64,000 nucleotides of DNA from CAVSNH01 sp963729275 (GTDB taxonomy: Bacteria > Actinomycetota > Acidimicrobiia > Acidimicrobiales > RAAP-2). Positions within the stretch are counted from its first letter, which is position 1. Each line of letters starts with the position of its first letter. Where the stretch lies: NCBI GenBank assembly GCA_963729275.1, contig CAVSNH010000012.1, positions 30,634 to 94,633 of the forward strand, given 5' to 3'. A program made the translations under genes and the position numbers. Positions 43,117-51,907 of the stretch are shown one piece after another. The notes under the pieces were generated by a model. The model had not been told where the DNA came from and did not search any database. It was given only the letters and a program-made list of their open reading frames with translations.

Positions 43117-45963
43117 TTGCCGAAGAAGATCCGTGTCTACGAGCTCGCTCATGAGCTCGGGCTGACCAACAAGGAGGCTCTCGACCTCTGCCTGTCCCTC
43201 GGGATGGGCGTGAAGAGCCATTCGTCGTCCATCGAGGACGCTCAAGCCGACCGCGCCCGTCGCAAGGCCGACCGAGAGGGGCTGCGCCGGCCCGTCCAGC
43301 CCGAGGAGCCGGCTGCTCCGGCCAAGGCGCCCGCCGCGGCCAAGTCTGCCTCCAAGGCGGCGGCCAAGGCACCCGCCGAGCCGGCCGTGGCAGCCGCCAC
43401 CGGTACCGGTCCTGCCGGCCGAAGCACCCCTGTCCCGAGCGAGCCGGACGCCATCTCCCGGCCTGCACCGGAGCCGGCTCCGTCGCCCCGCAGCGGCAGC
43501 CGCCTCATCACCAGCCGCCCCGCCTCCGAACAGCCGTCGGTCAATCTTCCCCCTCGCCCTGCCCCCAGTTCCGGCACGCCACCACCGACGGCCCCGGCCC
43601 GACAGCCCAGCCCCATGGCCCCGGCCGCCTCGGCTCCGCCCGTCTCGGCACCGCCCGTATCGGCACCGCCCGTCTCGGCACCGCCGCGGCCCGGTCCTGC
43701 CAGTGCATCCCCGAGCGGCCCGGCGCGGGCCGCGCCCCCGTCGGCGCCGCCGAGACCGCCGACCAGCACCTCGGGCCGGCCCATCCCACCGCCCCCCGGC
43801 GGCCCGCCGCGCTCGGTCACGGGCAAGCCCATCCCACCGCCCCCCGGCTCCGGTGGTCGGCGGACCCCGCCGCCGCGACCGGCAGGTGGCGGCAGTTACA
43901 GCGGTCGACCGTCGGGGACGGCACCCGGGCGCCCGGGCGGGGCCCGCCAGGGCGGCCCCAGCGGCGGTGGTGGCTACGGCACCCGTGGAGCGCCAGGTGG
44001 TGGCGGCTTCGGTGGTCGTGGGAGCGGTCCGGGTGGTGGTCCCCCCGGACGTGGTGGCCCGGGTGTCGGCCGGGGCCGGCCCAACCAGCGCCGTCCTCGT
44101 CGCCGTCGCCGCAACCTCGAGGAGCTCGAGCCGACCCAGCTCACCGCCTACATGCCCTCGACCGCCCCGGTGCCCGACACCGAGGTCATCGTCGAGCGCG
44201 GCTCGACCGCCCGCGACCTTGGCCCGAAGCTCAACCGCTCGGCCGGCGACGTCATCCGGTTCCTGCTGCTGCAGGGTGAGATGGTCACCGCCACCCAATC
44301 GCTCACCGACGACATGATCGAGCTGTTCGCCGCCGAGCTCGGGGCCGAGGTGCGCCTGGTCGACCCCGGGGAGGAGCGCGAGGCTGAGCTGCTGGCCAAG
44401 TTCTTCGACGAGGACGACGACGAGGAGGACGAGGCCGACCTCCGCCCGCGTCCGCCCGTCGTGACCGTGATGGGCCATGTCGATCACGGCAAGACGTTGC
44501 TGCTCGACAAAATCCGATCGGCCAACGTGGTGGCCAGCGAAGCCGGCGGCATCACCCAGCACGTGGGTGCCTACCAGGTCGAGTGGCAGGACCACCCCAT
44601 CACGTTCATCGACACACCCGGACACGAGGCGTTCACGGCCATGCGGGCCCGCGGGGCCGAGGTCACCGACATCGTGGTGCTGGTGGTGGCGGCCGACGAC
44701 GGGGTGATGCCCCAGACGGTCGAGGCCATCGACCACGCCCGCGCCGCCGATGTGCCCATCATCGTCGCCATCAACAAGGTCGACCGCGAAGAGGCCGATC
44801 CCACCCGAGTCATGCAGCAACTGGCCGAGCAGAACCTCGTGCCCGAGGCATGGGGTGGCGACACGATCATGGTCCAGGTCTCGGCCCTGCAGGGGACCGG
44901 TATCGACGACCTGCTCGAACAGATCGTCATCGTGGCCGAGGTCGAGGAGCTGGTGGCCAGCCCCGAGGGACGAGCCCGGGGCGTTGTCCTCGAGGCCGAG
45001 CTCGAGATCGGCCGGGGACCGGTGGCCTCGGTCATCGTCCAACGCGGGACGCTTCGGGTCGGCGACCCGCTGGTGGCCGGCGCCGCCTGGGGCCGGGTCA
45101 AGGCCCTCGTCGACGAGCACGGCGACCACATCAAAGAGGCGCTGCCCTCCACACCGGTACAGGTGCTCGGCTTCTCGGAGCCGCCCGAACCGGGCGACGA
45201 GCTCCGGGTCACCCCCGAGCTGGCCCAGGCCCGCACCATCGGCGAGGCACGGGCCCACCGCTACCGGGTGGCGGGCCACGTCCCGCCGGCGTCGTCCGCC
45301 CTCGGCGGGGCCAAGCTCGAAGACCTCTTCGAGCAGATCCAGCGGGGTGAGACGGCCACGCTCAACCTCATCCTCAAAGCCGACGTACGCGGCTCCCTGG
45401 AGGCGGTGACCGAGAGCCTGCGCAAGCTCGAACGTGACGACGTGAAGCTGAGTTTCGTCCACCGGGGGGTGGGTGGCATCACCGAGTCGGACGTCGAGCT
45501 GGCCCAGGCATCCAACGCCACCATCATCGGCTTCAACGTGCGGCCGGACCGGCGTGCCCGCGAGATGGCGGCCAACGCCGACGTCGAGGTCCGGACCTAC
45601 GAGATCATCTACAAGCTCCTCGAGGACCTGCAGGCGGCCATGCTCGGCCTGCTGGCGCCGGTGTACGAGGAGATCGTGACGGGTGAGGCCGAGGTTCGCC
45701 AGGTCTTCCGGGTTCCCCGGGTGGGGGCGGTGGCCGGCTGCTACGTCCGCGACGGTGTCATCACCCGTGGGTCGAAGGTCCGGTTCCTCCGCGAGGGCGT
45801 GGTCATCTGGAAGGGCGTGATCACTTCGTTGCGCCGGTTCAAGGACGACGTCCGCGAAGTCCAAGCCGGGTTCGAGTGCGGCATCGGGCTCTCCGACTAC
45901 CAGGACCTGAAAGAGGGCGACATCATCGAGCCCTACGAGGAACGCGAGATCCCTCGCGCCTAG
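43117..45963 (+). CDS. infB: Translation initiation factor IF-2
   Basis: GTPase that delivers initiator tRNA. Residues 1-330 are IF2 N-terminal subdomain (KKIRVYELAHELGLTNKEAL) then a long Pro/Ala/Gly/Arg-rich linker. The conserved part has G1 GHVDHGKT (from about residue 453), DTPGH, NKVD and SALQGTG, then domains II-IV. 948 residues. TTG 43117 precedes the conserved N-terminus directly; a purine-rich AAGGAAGG is about 15 bases upstream, rather far for a ribosome site. Confidence 0.96.
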   Translation: MPKKIRVYELAHELGLTNKEALDLCLSLGMGVKSHSSSIEDAQADRARRKADREGLRRPVQPEEPAAPAKAPAAAKSASKAAAKAPAEPAVAAATGTGPAGRSTPVPSEPDAISRPAPEPAPSPRSGSRLITSRPASEQPSVNLPPRPAPSSGTPPPTAPARQPSPMAPAASAPPVSAPPVSAPPVSAPPRPGPASASPSGPARAAPPSAPPRPPTSTSGRPIPPPPGGPPRSVTGKPIPPPPGSGGRRTPPPRPAGGGSYSGRPSGTAPGRPGGARQGGPSGGGGYGTRGAPGGGGFGGRGSGPGGGPPGRGGPGVGRGRPNQRRPRRRRRNLEELEPTQLTAYMPSTAPVPDTEVIVERGSTARDLGPKLNRSAGDVIRFLLLQGEMVTATQSLTDDMIELFAAELGAEVRLVDPGEEREAELLAKFFDEDDDEEDEADLRPRPPVVTVMGHVDHGKTLLLDKIRSANVVASEAGGITQHVGAYQVEWQDHPITFIDTPGHEAFTAMRARGAEVTDIVVLVVAADDGVMPQTVEAIDHARAADVPIIVAINKVDREEADPTRVMQQLAEQNLVPEAWGGDTIMVQVSALQGTGIDDLLEQIVIVAEVEELVASPEGRARGVVLEAELEIGRGPVASVIVQRGTLRVGDPLVAGAAWGRVKALVDEHGDHIKEALPSTPVQVLGFSEPPEPGDELRVTPELAQARTIGEARAHRYRVAGHVPPASSALGGAKLEDLFEQIQRGETATLNLILKADVRGSLEAVTESLRKLERDDVKLSFVHRGVGGITESDVELAQASNATIIGFNVRPDRRAREMAANADVEVRTYEIIYKLLEDLQAAMLGLLAPVYEEIVTGEAEVRQVFRVPRVGAVAGCYVRDGVITRGSKVRFLREGVVIWKGVITSLRRFKDDVREVQAGFECGIGLSDYQDLKEGDIIEPYEEREIPRA

Positions 45964-46068
45964 TGCCCGTGGTGCCGGCCGCCGACCGCCGACCGCCGAG
46001 CGGTGGTGCAGTGGTGGAGCCGGGATGCCGGAGCAGGAGTGCCCGAGCAGGAGTGGCGGAGCAGAGTG

Positions 46069-46470
46069 ATGGTGCCATCTCGTCGCCAGGAGAACCGGAG
46101 CCCCGCCCCCTATCCGCGGGCCTGGCGGGTCAACCAGGTCATCCGTCAGGTGCTGGCCGAAGAGATCGAGCGGCTGGCCGACGCCGACGAACGGCTGCGC
46201 CTGCTGACGGTCACCGGGGTCGAGACGGCGCCCGACCTTCGCCGGGCCACCGTGTTCCTCAGCTCACTGGAGGATGAGGCCGCCGCCGCGCTGGCCGAAC
46301 GGCGTGGGCGGCTCCAGGCGACCATCGGTCGACAGGTCCGGATGAAGCGAACGCCCCAGCTCGTTTTTGTTCTCGACCCGGCCGTGGTGGCGGGCCACCG
46401 GGTCGACGACGCCCTTCGCCGGCTCCGGAGCGAGTCGGACAGCGAACCTCCCGGCCCGCCCTCCCTGTGA
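46069..46470 (+). CDS. rbfA: Ribosome-binding factor A
   Basis: 30S maturation factor with a KH-like fold. RAWRVNQVIRQVLAEEIERL, LLTVTGVETAPDLRRATVFLS and RQVRMKRTPQLVFVLDP are typical. ATG 46069 has GGAG seven bases upstream; the in-frame opening from 46003 encodes a Trp-rich, unlikely N-terminus. 133 residues. The stop overlaps the GTG of truB. The 105 bases before it carry imperfect GGAGCAGGAGTG repeats. Confidence 0.92.
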   Translation: MVPSRRQENRSPAPYPRAWRVNQVIRQVLAEEIERLADADERLRLLTVTGVETAPDLRRATVFLSSLEDEAAAALAERRGRLQATIGRQVRMKRTPQLVFVLDPAVVAGHRVDDALRRLRSESDSEPPGPPSL

Positions 46471-47360
46471 CGCCCGCGGCTGACCTGCCCGTCTCGGGCT
46501 TCGTGGTGGTGGACAAGGAGGCCGGCTGGACGTCCCACGACGTCGTCGCCCGCTGCCGTCGCATCTTCGGCCAGCGTCGGGTTGGGCACGCCGGGACCCT
46601 CGATCCGGACGCCACCGGGGTGCTGCTCGTGGGCTTCGGACGGGCCACCCGGCTCATGAGGTTCCTGGCCGGCCTGCCCAAGTCGTACCGAGCCGAGGTG
46701 GTGCTCGCAGTGGCCACCTCGACCCTCGACGCCTCGGGAGAGGTGACCGGTACCTGGGACATGGGCGCCGTGACGCTCGACGACGTGCGGCAGGCGGCGG
46801 CCGGGCTGTCGGGAGCGATCACCCAAGTGCCCCCCATGGTCTCGGCCGTGAAGGTCGACGGCCGCCGTTTGCACACGCTGGCCCGCCAGGGCATCGAAGT
46901 CGAGCGCGCCGCCCGTCCGGTCGTTGTCCACCGCTTCGACGTGACCGCCACTCCCGAACCGGGCGTGTTCGCCATCGACGTCGAGTGCTCGTCGGGAACC
47001 TATGTGCGGGTCCTGGCCGCCGACCTCGGTGCCGCCCTGGGCGGCGGCGCCCACCTGCGAAACCTGCGGCGGCTGGCCGTCGGGTCCTTCACCACCGATG
47101 AGGCGCGCCCAGTCGACCGACTGACGGCGGCCGACGTCATCACGCCGGCGGAGGCCCTCCGCGACATTGACCTAGTGGTGGTGGACGACGAGGTCATCCG
47201 CCACGTGTCCCGGGGACTCGCTCTCGACCGCATCCCACTGGGTGTCGCCGGTGACGGCCCCTGGGGCCTCATCGACGCGGACAAGCGCCTCCTCGCCGTC
47301 TACGAAGCAACGGACACGGATCGCATCCGGCCGGCGGTGGTGCTCGAAGCCGCAGGCTGA
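46467..47360 (+). CDS. truB: tRNA pseudouridine(55) synthase TruB
   Basis: Makes pseudouridine 55 in the T loop of tRNAs. The catalytic motif HAGTLDPDATGVLL places the nucleophile at D46; VDGRRLHTLARQG and CSSGTYVRVLAADLG follow, with a short PUA-like C-terminus. 297 residues. GTG 46467 overlaps the rbfA stop. Confidence 0.95.
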   Translation: MTPAADLPVSGFVVVDKEAGWTSHDVVARCRRIFGQRRVGHAGTLDPDATGVLLVGFGRATRLMRFLAGLPKSYRAEVVLAVATSTLDASGEVTGTWDMGAVTLDDVRQAAAGLSGAITQVPPMVSAVKVDGRRLHTLARQGIEVERAARPVVVHRFDVTATPEPGVFAIDVECSSGTYVRVLAADLGAALGGGAHLRNLRRLAVGSFTTDEARPVDRLTAADVITPAEALRDIDLVVVDDEVIRHVSRGLALDRIPLGVAGDGPWGLIDADKRLLAVYEATDTDRIRPAVVLEAAG

Positions 47361-47456
47361 GCCTCTGGTTCCGCCCGGCGGCGGCCCCTGGCGTTCTATG
47401 CCTCACTTGCAGGGGCCGGGCACATCGGGGTGGGCGGAATCCGGGTGACCCGGCGG

Positions 47457-47462
47457 TAGCCT
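47457..47462 (+). promoter_or_regulatory. -10 box TAGCCT, leaderless ribF
   Basis: TAGCCT ends exactly six bases before ATG 47469, so the ribF transcript should start at its initiation codon. Confidence 0.6.
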
Positions 47463-47468
47463 TCCCCG

Positions 47469-48425
47469 ATGATGGAGATCGTGACCGATCCGGCGCGTGG
47501 GGTGCCCCCGGCCGGCGGCTCGGCCGTGACCATCGGCGCCTACGACGGCGTGCACCTCGGCCACCAGGCCCTCCTGGCCGAGTTGCAGATCCGGGCCCGC
47601 AGCGCCGGCCTGGCTACGGTGGTCGTGACCTTCGATCGCCACCCGGCCACGGTCGTCCGGCCGGACTCCGCGCCCAAGCTGCTCTGCGACCTCGATCAGA
47701 AGCTCGAGCTGTTGGACGCCGCCGGTGTCGACCGCACAGTGGTCCTCACCTTCGACGAAGAGCGGGCCAACGAGACGGCCGAGGACTTCGTGAGCGACAT
47801 CCTGGTCGATGCCCTGCACGCCCGGCTGGTGGTGGTGGGCGAGGACTTCCACTTCGGGCACGGTCGCAAGGGGAACGTCGCCCTGCTGCGGGACATGGGC
47901 TCGGCGGCTGGCTTCGTCGTCGACGGGGTCGCCCTCGCCGGTGACCGGGCAGGGGAGACGGAGCCCATCTCCTCGACACGCATCCGGCGACTGGTGGCCG
48001 ACGGTCGGATCGAGGACGCGGCTCTCCTCCTCGGGCGGCTGCACCAGGTGCGGGGACCGGTAGTGGTCGGCGACCGGCGCGGTGGCAGGGAGCTCGGGTT
48101 CCCGACGGCCAACGTGGACGTCCCCGACGCCATCTGCCTGCCGGGGGCGGGGACCTATGCCGGCTGGTACGAGCGGCCGGACGCCAGCCTGCACATGGCC
48201 GCCATCTCGGTCGGGCGCCGGCCCACCTTCTATGGGGAGTCCGGGCCGTTGCTGGTCGAGGCCCACCTTCTTGACTTCGACGCCGACCTCTACGGCGAGG
48301 AGGCCAAAGTCGCCTTCCAGACCCGCCTGCACGACGACATCGCCTTCGACTCCCCGGCGGCCCTCGTCGACCAGATCAGCCGCGACGTGGCCGCCACCCG
48401 TCTGGAGCTCGGCGCCGGCGCCTGA
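47469..48425 (+). CDS. ribF: Bifunctional riboflavin kinase/FAD synthetase
   Basis: Converts riboflavin to FMN and FAD. The N-terminal FAD synthetase part has TIGAYDGVHLGHQALL, GEDFHFGHGRKG and ISSTRIRRLV; the C-terminal flavokinase part has GRELGFPTANV and AAISVGRRPTF. 318 residues, full length. It follows truB after 108 bases. rpsO, often next in other genomes, is absent here; instead the downstream gap holds tandem repeats and GTCAG palindromes. Confidence 0.95.
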   Translation: MMEIVTDPARGVPPAGGSAVTIGAYDGVHLGHQALLAELQIRARSAGLATVVVTFDRHPATVVRPDSAPKLLCDLDQKLELLDAAGVDRTVVLTFDEERANETAEDFVSDILVDALHARLVVVGEDFHFGHGRKGNVALLRDMGSAAGFVVDGVALAGDRAGETEPISSTRIRRLVADGRIEDAALLLGRLHQVRGPVVVGDRRGGRELGFPTANVDVPDAICLPGAGTYAGWYERPDASLHMAAISVGRRPTFYGESGPLLVEAHLLDFDADLYGEEAKVAFQTRLHDDIAFDSPAALVDQISRDVAATRLELGAGA

Positions 48426-48537
48426 CCTCGGAGCCTCTCGACCGGGCCAGGCAGCGTGGCTTGTCGAGACGCCGGGGCGCCGTGGTCGAGTGGAAGGGCG
48501 ACTCGATTCGGACGAAGGGCGACCCGTCTGGCCGGGA

Positions 48538-48581
48538 GGAAGCCCGGAAGGAAGCCCGGAAGGAGGCCCGGAAGGAGGCCC
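48538..48581 (+). repeat. 12-base tandem repeat after ribF
   Basis: About 3.7 copies of GGAAGCCCGGAA, the last two with A to G changes. It is noncoding, 113 bases past ribF, in the 328-base gap before the convergent acyl-CoA synthetase gene. Confidence 0.75.
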
Positions 48582-48608
48582 ACACTTTTTTAAGGAGGGG
48601 CCCGATTT

Positions 48609-48645
48609 GTCAGTTAAAGCTGACGGTTTGTCAGGAAGTCCTGAC
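48609..48645. repeat. Two GTCAG-N6-CTGAC palindromes after ribF
   Basis: GTCAG-TTAAAG-CTGAC (48609-48624) and GTCAG-GAAGTC-CTGAC (48630-48645) start 21 bases apart. A six-T run followed by GGAGGGGCCCGATTT precedes them. The layout matches the triple element at 11675, including the local AT richness. The rest of the 48426-48753 gap has only the 12-base repeats. Confidence 0.7.
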
Positions 48646-48753
48646 CAAGTTCCGGATTTGAAACGACAACCGCCACCTCGGAACGGGCCACGTCGGTCGC
48701 CGGCCGGGCTGTCGTGCCCGCCGAATGACTGGCACAGACCGGCACAGAGCGGT

Positions 48754-50592
48754 TCAGCCGGTACCCAGCAGCTCGGCCCGCAACTGGCGCTTGAGTACCT
48801 TGCCGGCCGGGTTGCGGGGCAGGGGATCGGCCCGGAACCAGAACCGGGTGGGGACATTGAAGGAGGCCAGGCGTTCGCCCACGAAACGGGCCAGCTCGTC
48901 GGCCCCCACCTCGGTGCCGGGCCGGAGCACGACGATCGCGCCCACCTCCTCGCCGAGGACTGGATGGGGCACGCCGATCACCGCGTCGTCGGCCACCGCC
49001 GGGTGCTCATAGAGAGCGGCCTCGACCTCCACGCAGTAGACGTTCTCGCCGCCTCTAATGATCATGTCCTTGGCCCGATCCACGACGTGGACGAAGCCCT
49101 CCTCGTCGATCCGTCCGATGTCGCCCGTGTGCAACCAGCCCCGGGTGAAGACCATGCCCGTCTCCTCCGGACGCTCCCAATAGCCGCGGACCACGTTGGG
49201 GCCCTTGATCCACAGCTCGCCGATGGCCGAGGGGTCGGGCGGTTCCCCGAAGGGCGGCTCGTCGTGCTCGTAGTCCTCGGCCACGACGGCCACATCGCAG
49301 ACGGGGGCGGGCGGGCCCACGCTGTCCGGCTTGCGCACGTAGTCGTCGCCCGAGTTCATGGTGGTCATGGCCGAGGTCTCGGTCAGGCCATAGCCCTGGC
49401 CGGGTGCCCCACCCGGGAAGTGCTCCTTGATCCGCCGCACGAGATCCGGCGGGCAGGGGGCCCCGCCGTAGGAGATGGACCGCACCGACGAGGTGTCGCG
49501 GGTGGCAAAACTGGGGGAGTCGATCACCTGCATGACCATGGCCGGCACCCCGCCGAAGATGGTGATGCGTTCGCGCTCGATGAGCTCGAGGGCCCGCTCG
49601 GGGTCGAAGTGGTGCATCATGACCAGCTTCCCGCCGGCCATGGTGTTGCTGACCAGGATGGCGTGGCACCCGGTGGCGTGGAACAGGGGCACCGACAGCA
49701 GGTTGGAGTTCTGGGTCGAGGGCCCGGCCTCGATGCTCGGTCCGTTGCGCCGCATCGCCCCCGAGGAGGCCACGAAGAAGAGGTTCATCATGTTGGAGGC
49801 GCTGTTGCGGTGGCTGCCCACCGCGCCCTTGGGCCGCCCGGTCGTGCCCGACGTGTAGAAGATGGTGGCGTCGTCGTCCGGGGCGATCTCGATCTCCGGC
49901 AGGGTCAAGTCGTCGGTCACCGGGCCCGCGGCGTCGACGAAGGTCACGAGAGGGAGTGACGGACCGCCGGGGCGGTCTGCCTCACCGGAGGTGGCCGGGC
50001 GCCGGCCACCGTTTGGTTCGGGCTCTTCGTTGGTGACCACCATGAACCGCAGGTCGGGAACATCGGCGAGCTCAGGGAGGATGCGCTCCTTGCGCTCCTC
50101 GTCACAGAAGACGACCGACGTGCCCGAGTCGGCCAGGCCATAGGCCAGCTCGCCCCCGGTCCACCAGGCGTTGAGCGGCACGACCACGGCCCCGGCGGCG
50201 ATCGACGCCCAGAAGGCGATGATCCACTCGGGGAGGTTCCGCATGGCGATGGCCACCCGGTCGCCTTTGTTGATGCTGTAGCGCTCGACCAGGGAGCGAC
50301 TGAGGGCGGCGGCGGTCCGGAAGTGCTCGGCAAAGCTCATCCGCTCGTCCTCGTAGACGAGGAAGGTGGTGTCCCCGTAACCGGCCGATGCCTCGAGGAT
50401 GGTGCGCAGCGTGGGTGGCGCGTGCTTCCAGGTCCGGGTGGGAACGGACCGGATAGTGAGGGTCTCCATCTCGAACATCTGCCCGGGAGCGGTAAGGCTG
50501 GCGGTGGCCTCGGCCAGGCTCGGTGGCGAGTCGGTGCCGTCGGGGGCGTCGTCAGAGGCTGTCGGCTCGGATGTCGTGGCCTCTCCGGCCAT
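48754..50592 (-). CDS. Fatty-acyl-CoA synthetase/AMP-dependent ligase
   Basis: ANL superfamily ligase activating a carboxylic acid through an acyl-adenylate. Core motifs: FYTSGTTGRPKGAVGSH (P loop), QGYGLTETSA, WLHTGDIGRIDEEGFVHVVDR and the catalytic Lys in NPAGKVLKRQL near the C-terminus. 612 residues, with about 40 disordered ones first. GAGGAG lies about six bases before the ATG. A substrate cannot be assigned; a fatty acid is likely given the nearby wax ester synthase gene. Confidence 0.88.
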   Translation of the reverse strand: MAGEATTSEPTASDDAPDGTDSPPSLAEATASLTAPGQMFEMETLTIRSVPTRTWKHAPPTLRTILEASAGYGDTTFLVYEDERMSFAEHFRTAAALSRSLVERYSINKGDRVAIAMRNLPEWIIAFWASIAAGAVVVPLNAWWTGGELAYGLADSGTSVVFCDEERKERILPELADVPDLRFMVVTNEEPEPNGGRRPATSGEADRPGGPSLPLVTFVDAAGPVTDDLTLPEIEIAPDDDATIFYTSGTTGRPKGAVGSHRNSASNMMNLFFVASSGAMRRNGPSIEAGPSTQNSNLLSVPLFHATGCHAILVSNTMAGGKLVMMHHFDPERALELIERERITIFGGVPAMVMQVIDSPSFATRDTSSVRSISYGGAPCPPDLVRRIKEHFPGGAPGQGYGLTETSAMTTMNSGDDYVRKPDSVGPPAPVCDVAVVAEDYEHDEPPFGEPPDPSAIGELWIKGPNVVRGYWERPEETGMVFTRGWLHTGDIGRIDEEGFVHVVDRAKDMIIRGGENVYCVEVEAALYEHPAVADDAVIGVPHPVLGEEVGAIVVLRPGTEVGADELARFVGERLASFNVPTRFWFRADPLPRNPAGKVLKRQLRAELLGTG

Positions 50593-50654
50593 GCGCTCTC
50601 CTCTCGTGATCGTGCGTCGTGTGATCGTGCATGTCGCCCCTCCACCGGGGGTGG

Positions 50655-51230
50655 TTAGGCAGGCGACGGTAGGGGCTTGCCCGCTGTGTCGCCATCCGTC
50701 GGGTGGAAGACGGTGCGACGGTAGTAGGCGAGCTCGGCCACGCTCTCCCTGATGTCGTCCATCGCCCGGTGCCCACCCGCTTTTTCCGGGGCGGCCGCCG
50801 CCACCTCGGGAAACCAGCGTCGCACCAGCTCCTTGAGCGTCGACACGTCGACCGACCGGTAGTGGAGGTAGTCCTCGACGGCTGGCATCTGGGCGGCGAG
50901 GAACCGCCGGTCGGTTCCGATCGAGTTCCCAGCCAGAGGCACCGACCGGGGCTCGGGCACATGGGCCTGGATGAACTCCAGCGTGGCGCTCGCCGCCTCC
51001 TCGAGCGAGGTCGTCGAGGCCTCGATGGCAGCCAGCAGGCCGCTCTTCGTATGCATCCCCCGCACGACGTCGCCCATGGCCGCCAGCTGCTCGGGGGTGG
51101 CGGCCACCACCAGGTCGGGACCTTCGGCCACCACCTTCAGGTCATCGTCGGTGATCAGAGTGGCAACCTCGACGATGACGTCGCGGTCGACGTCCAGCCC
51201 GGTCATCTCGAGGTCCATCCATACCAGCAC
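50655..51230 (-). CDS. orn: Oligoribonuclease
   Basis: DEDDh 3'-5' exoribonuclease that finishes RNA decay by cutting 2-5 base oligonucleotides. VWMDLEMTGLDVDRDVI (D6, E8), PLAGNSIGTDRRFL, YRSVDVSTLKELVRRW and HRAMDDIRESVAEL give all catalytic groups. 191 residues. GTG 51230 is the conserved start; TAGCGT on the same strand ends nine bases upstream. Confidence 0.94.
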   Translation of the reverse strand: MLVWMDLEMTGLDVDRDVIVEVATLITDDDLKVVAEGPDLVVAATPEQLAAMGDVVRGMHTKSGLLAAIEASTTSLEEAASATLEFIQAHVPEPRSVPLAGNSIGTDRRFLAAQMPAVEDYLHYRSVDVSTLKELVRRWFPEVAAAAPEKAGGHRAMDDIRESVAELAYYRRTVFHPTDGDTAGKPLPSPA

Positions 51231-51390
51231 GCCCGGGTCACGCTACCGGGCCGGGCGAGGGGATCCGTGAAGTGCCAGCCCGTCGGCTGTGGCCGGATCG
51301 GCCGACGGCAGGCTCGGGTTGTCGTCTCGCGACAGACGGGCCAGACTGGGCCGGCATCGTCTCGAGGGGAACCGACGACGAGGAGTGTCC

Positions 51391-51900
51391 GTGACCCCGG
51401 GGTCTGCCAACGATGTTGAGGTCGATCGGGACGAGGGCGAATCGTCGGTCGCCGGTGAGAGGACCATCGACGTCCCCGTCGTCCGCCTCGACTCCGGTCT
51501 TTCCCTCCCCTCCTATGCCCGGGGCGACGATGCCGGCGCCGACCTCCTCTCTCGGATCGACGTGACCCTCGAGCCGTCCGGTGGCCGGACGCTCGTCCCG
51601 ACGGGGATCGCCATCGCTCTTCCCCCCGGCTATGCGGGTTTCGTGCAACCGCGGAGCGGCCTGGCCCTCCGCCACGGTGTCACCTGTCTCAATACTCCCG
51701 GCCTCATCGATGCCGGTTACCGGGACGAGATCAGCGTTCTCCTCGTCAACACCGATCCCGAGTCCGCCTATCGGGTCCACCGCGGTGACCGCATCGCCCA
51801 GCTGGTCATCCAGCGGGTGGAGCGGGCGACCTTCCGCCCCGTCGACGACCTCCCGGCGAGCGAACGCGGCCTCGGCGGGTTCGGATCGACCGGGCGATGA
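51391..51900 (+). CDS. dut: dUTP diphosphatase
   Basis: Trimeric dUTPase, hydrolyses dUTP to dUMP. All five motifs: DDAGADLLS, PRSGLALRHG, GLIDAGYRDEI, GDRIAQLVI and ERGLGGFGSTGR. 169 residues. GTG 51391 is chosen because AGGAG lies five bases upstream; the first 30 residues are unconserved. Divergent from orn across 160 bases. Confidence 0.94.
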   Translation: MTPGSANDVEVDRDEGESSVAGERTIDVPVVRLDSGLSLPSYARGDDAGADLLSRIDVTLEPSGGRTLVPTGIAIALPPGYAGFVQPRSGLALRHGVTCLNTPGLIDAGYRDEISVLLVNTDPESAYRVHRGDRIAQLVIQRVERATFRPVDDLPASERGLGGFGSTGR

Positions 51901-51907
51901 CGTCAGC

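Noticed and set aside
43108..45864. 918-codon open frame on the minus strand opposite infB
   Set aside because: It mirrors infB almost end to end; in very GC-rich DNA the antisense frame lacks stops by codon bias. The protein has no recognisable domain. The same holds for 1331-3112, 3265-4728, 7955-10111, 14071-15342, 34414-35811 and 39040-41187 on the minus strand and 48082-49959 on the plus strand.
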